NCBI GenBank assembly: GCA_030144725.1
Contig: JASKMD010000008.1
Location: 15,408,716-15,472,715 of the forward strand
Direction: 5' to 3'
Origin: Haematococcus lacustris
Lineage: Eukaryota; Chlorophyta; Chlorophyceae; Chlamydomonadales; Haematococcaceae
Length of the DNA: 64,000 bases
In this document: positions 59,806 through 64,000 of the stretch, piece after piece
Numbering within the stretch: position 1 is the stretch's first letter
Layout: each line of letters starts with the position of its first letter
Notes under the pieces: generated by a model
What the model was told of the DNA's origin: nothing
The model's input: only the letters and a program-made list of their open reading frames with translations
Databases searched by the model: none
Program-made: the position numbers and the translations under genes

Positions 59806-62800
59806 GCAGGTGGGTCGCCGGCTGCTCCATCCAGCATGGAGCCAGCAGCGTGACCAGCCAGTCCAGGGCTTCATGTGGTGCCCGCAGCCCACAGCCTCAG
59901 GGCCGCATCTCGCCGCAAGCCACATACAGCAGCCAGGCAGCCTCTGAGCCTGGGCCTGACACTCCCCCACCAGCCAGGCGCAGCAAGCACACCAAGGTTG
60001 AGCAGGCAGCTGAGCCTACTCAGCCCACCAAGGGCAACACTGCCAAAGCCAAGCCAGCCTCACAGCCAGGCAGGTGGCTGGACAGGGACTGCAATGCAGC
60101 GCTGAACATGCAGTGCATTGGGGAGAGCAGGTGGAGCCCACTGGAGCTGTGCTATTGGCCAGAGCAGGGAGCTCTGCCAGCCAGGGGCAAGGAGTACCCT
60201 GAACTGGGCTACAAGCGGCTGCGAGACCGGCCACCCAAGGCCCAGCAGCAGCAGCAACAGCCTGTGGCTCGGTAGTGCGGCCCCCTTCAGGCTGTTGTCA
60301 GCACTTCATGCCAAGTCTAGGGTACAGCCCTGCCACAGGGGTCAGGCAATAGTGTAGGTGGTACACTTCGATCTTCTGCTGCCCTTTGGCCGTTGCCTTG
60401 CGTCAAAAGTATTGTTTCTAAGCGCGCATGTCAATTTTTTGGCCTCATGTGCCCAGGTGCTACCGCACACCACCAGCCCCTATGGCCAAACCGACCACTG
60501 GTGCTTCTCGGCAGTCAAGCTTGGCTGTGGACAGCGCAGGCAAGAGGGCCAATAGGCTCTTGGCAGCTGCTGATGGTAACTTGAAGGTCAAGAGGGGCCA
60601 GCCACAGGCATCCATACCAGCTGTGGCCCGGGAACATGGCATTCCATATGCCACCCTCTACAGAGTCATCAAGCGGGGTGGGGTGATTGCAAAACGGGGG
60701 CGGCCAACAGCTTTGTCAGCTTTGCAAGAGGAGCAGCTGCGGGACTTGGTGGTGAGGGGCCAGCAGCAGGGTGTGGGGGTGACGAAGACAGCATTGCTTG
60801 CAGCCGTGAGGACAAACACAACGGGTCATGGGGCGCAAGGGCAAGGTGGACCCCTTCAAGGGGAAGGCCCCTGGCAAGAAATGGCGCCAAGGATTCATGC
60901 GGCGGCAGGGCCTGTCACTGCGTATGGGGTTAGGGTTAGGGTTAGGGTTAGGGTCCTGTCACCAAGAATAGGCGCATGGCTGCTACCAACATTAACGGGT
61001 TGGGGGAGTGGTTTGACGGGAAATGGCAGCCAGCACTAAGCAGCCTCAGACCTACATGCAGCGCCCTGACCGTATCTTCAGCATGGATGAGACTGGCTTT
61101 CAGGCTGAGTGCCATGAGAGGGTGCTGGCCACCACTGGCGCCAAGCATGTGTTTCAAAGCGCAGCTTCCAACTCGCTTGGCGCAGCTACACATGCGTGGC
61201 CTGGGGTTCAGCGGATGGCCGCGTCATGCCACCTAACCGGCTTTGTGTACGCCGGCAAGCAGTTGAGCCACAGTGCCCTGGGTGCCATCCACTTCTACCC
61301 ACAGTCTTCCATCATCCTCAAGAAGGGCACACACATGATGGACGGCAGGCTGTTCCCCAAGCTGTTCCCCAAGCAAATCCCAGGCGGAGCCGCACCAACC
61401 GTGCGCTGGTGGTGCTAGGTGGGCACGCCTCTCGCTTTAGCAACAACACCAAGGAGGCAGCCAGGGTGCATGGCTTTGACCTGGTCATCTTGCCCGCGCA
61501 ATGCACTTCCTTCCTCCAGCCATGGGACCAGCTGTTCGGCAGTGTCAAAGCTCACTATCAGAAGTTGTTGGGACATGCTGACTTCTTGGCCGGTACGGAG
61601 GGTTTTAACCCTTCACCTTCTCAGATCATTAGCCTGGTGGACACAGCCATGCACTACTCTGTGGGCTTCTCCATGCAGCCACTACAGCAGGCATATGAGA
61701 AGACTGGCCTGTACCCCCCGAACAAGGATAACATTATAGCAGCAGCAACAGCCAGCATGGAGCAACCAGCATTCAAACCCTAGATCCCCTAGGCCGATGA
61801 TGACGCAACGTTGCGTGTTGCAGCTCAACAATCAGCCCAACCGCAGCCCAGCTTACGGTTCCCAGCGGAGGATAGGTTCTATTTCAAGCATGAGGTGGTT
61901 GCTGAGGCAGCCAAGAAAGCAGCAAAGGCCAGGAAGGGATCTTGCAAGTAGCATGCTTGCATGGGCATGTGCACAACTTCAGGTGCCCATGGACTGCTAC
62001 CGGATAATGTTTTTGACCAGCTGCTGGCCTTGCTAGGGGCAGTGGGAGGGGTAGTCGCTTCTACGAAAGTTTTGGTACCAGTCTTTGTGTCGGTGGATAT
62101 TTGAGGTATACTCGGGTCAGTTCACCAAGGCTGCAAAGTGCTAGCAGCTAGATCCGCGTGTTCCGCAAGTGAGGCGCAAGTCGCAAGTGTGCTAGTTGCA
62201 TGTATGGCTTGCACGTCGCAACTTGCAAGTCGCGAGTTATTAAAAAACAACTTCCTACCGCTACTGATGCAACCTCAACGTAGCCATACGACGCTACGCG
62301 ATAGCTTATCGAGCATATTGCCAGGCTGGCATGTCTACTTATAAGTGCCAGGCTGGCATGTTGACTAGAAGGTCGGAGTTTAGGTCGGAGTAAGCCGCTT
62401 AGGAGAGGGATGAGGTTATAGGCTAGTTGAGGCAGTCGATATGTGTCGACCGGCAACGCATAATGGTCGAGCGGCAAAGCATAATGGTCGAGCGGCAACG
62501 CATAATGGTCGAGCGGCAACGCATAATGGTCGAGCGGCAAAGTGCACTTTTTGATAATGGTCGAGCGGCAATTGATAATTGTCGAGCGGCAAAGTACGAT
62601 TCTCGCAATCAGTGTCGGGAACAGCTTATAGAGCGGCTGTGTTGAGAAGGGTTGGTGAAAATATGCGGTGTTGGTCAACGGGGGATGGGGGCGGTTACGG
62701 GATTGGGGAACCTCAAATATACTAGATAGCCGCCTTGACCTCGCGCATTATGCGAACTAATGGTCTCGTCCTCGGCTCTGCTACCATACATCCCTCGGCT

Positions 62801-64000
62801 GCGCCTCGGGATGTATGTCCGCGCCACCTCGGCCTCGGCCATTATTTTCGCATAATGCTCTCGGACCGCCAATTATCTACTACATAGGGGCAACGGCATG
62901 TTCACATTAGAGGACTTTCAATGCAAACCTAGATTTGTTGGGGCAGGGACATGTAATATCTTGGCAGCTGGTAGACATAAGGAGACGAAAAAAGGAACAG
63001 TGGAGAGGTGTTATAAAGAGCTGCACGGCTATGTGCTTGGCTTTCACAATGGTACCGGAATGAAGTGGCACGGGGCCTTGAACATTGAAAGCTGTTCAAA
63101 TTAGAAACCTTACTGTGTAAGCGCCCATGCCGTGTGTGTAGAAGTGAGGAGACCTTTGACCGATGCCTCTGCATTGGTATTTGTTGCTCACTGGGCTGAG
63201 GAGGGATGCGCTGGATGCAAGCACGCTGGAGCATGGTGCTTACCTGAGCCTGGGTTTCTTGTAGGGTTGGCAGCTGGGCAAAGACATCAGGCTCAGCCCA
63301 GCCTGACTCCTCCCAGCGCTGACCCACCTGGTGGGGTCAGCATCAGGGACAGCAGCTGGGCCAGTAAAACAGCCACAGTGGATTGAGGCAAGTGACTGCG
63401 CAGGTGGCAGGATAGGTGGCAGGGTGGGTTAGTGGTGATTGGGGTGGTGGGTGAGTGGGTGGTGGGTGGGGTGATGAGTGGGTGGTGGGTGGGGTTGTGG
63501 TTGGGGTAGTGGGTAGGACGGTGGTTAGGATGGTGGTTGGGTGGGGTGGTGGGTGGGTGGTGGTGAGTGGGTGATGTACCCCACCTGGCGGTGGCACCAC
63601 AACCTGAAGACAGGGTGCTGTGGGTCCAGGCTGCAGCGCATGTCCTGGAAGAGCAGCAGCTGCGCCAGGAAGCCTTCGTTGGGCTGGGCGCTGGGCCACA
63701 GGGCCTGGATGCTGGCCACCGCCTGCACACAAGGTGGCCATGCCCAGCCATGCTGCCAGGCTGCTCGCCCAAGACAAGGCAAAGCCTGTGGCACTGATAA
63801 GTGCCCTGGATTGTATTGCAGCATGCGTACAGCATGCACAGGTGGCGGTCCACCCCAGCTATGCCACATGCCCCGGTCATGACCAAGGCACTGCATTGTG
63901 CGCTGGGCACCAAGACGGCTGCACCATCTCTGTCTTCAGGGCATGTGGTATGTCATGCCACCATTAGCAGGGCAGCAGCTGAGGTACATGAAGCAGCTCT
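55840..64000 (-). CDS. DUSP12-type phosphatase region fused to a HAD-type hydrolase; 5' end beyond the window
   Basis: Exons: 63585-63722, possibly 63244-63273, then 59491-59648, 58741-58857, 57690-58315, 57333-57436, 56892-56995, 56463-56620 and 55840-56130. The first encodes the end of a dual-specificity phosphatase domain ([28 protein letters not shown]). Next comes the DUSP12 zinc region: [38 protein letters not shown] and [16 protein letters not shown]. The same exon (57690-58315) runs without a stop into HAD motif [14 protein letters not shown]. Motif II is [11 protein letters not shown], then [12 protein letters not shown], and motif IV is [13 protein letters not shown]. The intron after 56892 starts with GC (GAAG/GCAAGG), and the join [15 protein letters not shown] is in phase. 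DUSP12 relatives dephosphorylate proteins. HAD enzymes of this type act on small phosphates through an Asp nucleophile. The HCx5R active site would be to the right. Fanzor and pogo remnants lie in its 60-63 kb intron. Confidence 0.8.
57303..57334. repeat. CCCA tetranucleotide repeat at an intron donor
   Basis: The CCCA run abuts the donor of exon 57333-57436 in the phosphatase-HAD gene. Confidence 0.85.
57575..57640. repeat. CCCCAG hexanucleotide repeat, intronic
   Basis: About 11 copies, between exons 57333-57436 and 57690-58315. Confidence 0.9.
58362..58701. repeat. CCCTCT hexanucleotide satellite, about 56 copies
   Basis: About 340 bp of perfect repeat inside the intron between the NWAG exon and the GAWITPAFQ exon. 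GEGE, SPSP and RERE frames through it are artefacts. Confidence 0.97.
59010..59117. repeat. GGGCCAGGGTCA minisatellite
   Basis: About nine copies of a 12 bp unit with one 6 bp slip, inside an intron of the phosphatase-HAD gene. Confidence 0.9.
59655..59812. repeat. Compound GGCATC / GGC / CAG trinucleotide repeat
   Basis: GGCATC units pass into GGCGGC and then CAGCAG just upstream of the YRCRKC exon (59491-59648), next to Fanzor locus g. They open poly-Ala and poly-Gln frames. Confidence 0.9.
59818..60275 (+). pseudogene. Fanzor-like C-terminal fragment (locus g)
   Basis: TGGAGCCAGCAGCGTGACCA matches locus e (WSQQRDQPV). The following zinc-knuckle remnant would read FMWCP but is in another frame, so an indel has occurred. 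Then come [40 protein letters not shown] and the tail to TAG 60273-60275. It is antisense to the phosphatase-HAD gene. Confidence 0.7.
60276..60362 (+). ncRNA. Putative omega-RNA-like 3' region, copy g
   Basis: GCTG-TTGT-CAGC (60291-60302) and CCCTG-CCA-CAGGG (60328-60340) are followed by GTCAGGCAATAGTGTAGGTG and GTA (60341-60362), where similarity to the other copies ends. The third stem differs in sequence from copy f but keeps pairing. Confidence 0.45.
60482..61935 (+). pseudogene. pogo/Tigger-type DDE transposase, decayed
   Basis: From [14 protein letters not shown] (60482) comes a psq-type helix-turn-helix, [20 protein letters not shown]. In the next frame a CENP-B-like segment follows, [19 protein letters not shown] (from 60828), interrupted by four TTAGGG units. 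Another frame carries [11 protein letters not shown], and from 61023 [13 protein letters not shown] holds the first catalytic Asp. After a further shift near 61390 the second motif reads [11 protein letters not shown], where family members have LDGH. The end reads [17 protein letters not shown]. Two stops follow at about 61782-61794 before a basic tail ([20 protein letters not shown]). At least three frame changes make it nonfunctional. Confidence 0.8.
60929..60953 (+). repeat. Interstitial TTAGGG repeat (four units)
   Basis: GGTTAGGG repeated four times, inside the transposase remnant after LSLRMG. It is the human-type telomere unit reported for some Chlamydomonadales. Confidence 0.9.
62445..62600. 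repeat. 21 bp tandem repeat, seven units
   Basis: Units GTCGAGCGGCAACGCATAAT with G, with variants; the fifth is lengthened and the last is partial. The invariant core is GTCGAGCGGCAA. Confidence 0.9.
62745..62858. other. Nested inverted repeats (possible palindromic MITE)
   Basis: GCATTATGCGAA (62745-62756) pairs with 62847-62858, and CATACATCCC (62785-62794) with 62808-62817. TAATGG/CCATTA pairs between them. No gene is seen from 61950 to 63240. Confidence 0.7.
63420..63575. repeat. GGTGGGTGGT-rich intronic repeat
   Basis: Irregular GGGTGGTGGGTG sequence in the intron just downstream (minus-strand sense) of the phosphatase exon 63585-63722. Confidence 0.8.

Noticed and set aside
62445..62600. 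CRISPR array
   Set aside because: Units are 21 bp with no unique spacers of constant length and no cas genes; the DNA is eukaryotic.

Overview
This window reads as nuclear DNA of a chlamydomonadalean (volvocine-like) green alga. It is GC-rich. Its genes are split into many short exons separated by GT-AG introns. It carries very long perfect microsatellites, chromodomain-type Ty3 retrotransposons, and many fragments of the algal Fanzor (eukaryotic TnpB-like) family. A short TTAGGG run occurs inside a transposon. The organism call is inference, and no species is claimed.

Four host loci can be modelled exon by exon, all on the minus strand. (1) A PWWP-domain gene (18095-15265) is followed by an ARID-domain gene (15017-8355). 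Both look like chromatin proteins and may be a single gene. (2) A complete RAD54-type recombination ATPase has about 20 exons (46187-37554). (3) A gene entering from the right edge (to 55840) joins a DUSP12-type phosphatase tail and zinc region in frame to a complete HAD-type hydrolase. (4) A coiled-coil exon lies at 46981-47290. A possible small gene lies at 55286-55022.

The rest is mainly mobile DNA. Region 1-6.9 kb holds the end of a TIR element, a 400 bp mariner-like MITE, a coiled-coil transposon gene whose intron is a 1.25 kb GGGCT satellite, and a 2.3 kb TIR element with a SAP-like protein. Region 18.76-31.22 kb is one LTR retrotransposon (TSD CCATG) interrupted by a second, intact, oppositely oriented one (23919-30237, TSD ACCTG). 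Region 31.4-37.4 kb holds palindromes, two Fanzor remnants, a 966 bp MITE and a hAT element with an 8 bp TSD. Region 47.4-54.1 kb holds the best-preserved Fanzor copy and then a composite: a coiled-coil transposon remnant interrupted by a Fanzor element, which itself contains a short LTR element (TSD CATTT), next to a 700 bp CCCCCG satellite. Region 59.8-61.9 kb holds another Fanzor 3' fragment and a decayed pogo/Tigger transposase, both inside the phosphatase gene.

The most interesting signal is the Fanzor-like family. Six loci carry pieces of it, and five share a noncoding segment just after the stop codon that folds into consecutive hairpins and ends at a common motif. This is where omega-RNA/guide-RNA scaffolds lie in TnpB and Fanzor systems. 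Also notable are the phosphatase-HAD fusion, gag-pol separated by one in-frame stop in two unrelated retrotransposons, and tRNA T-arm mimics in three different LTRs.
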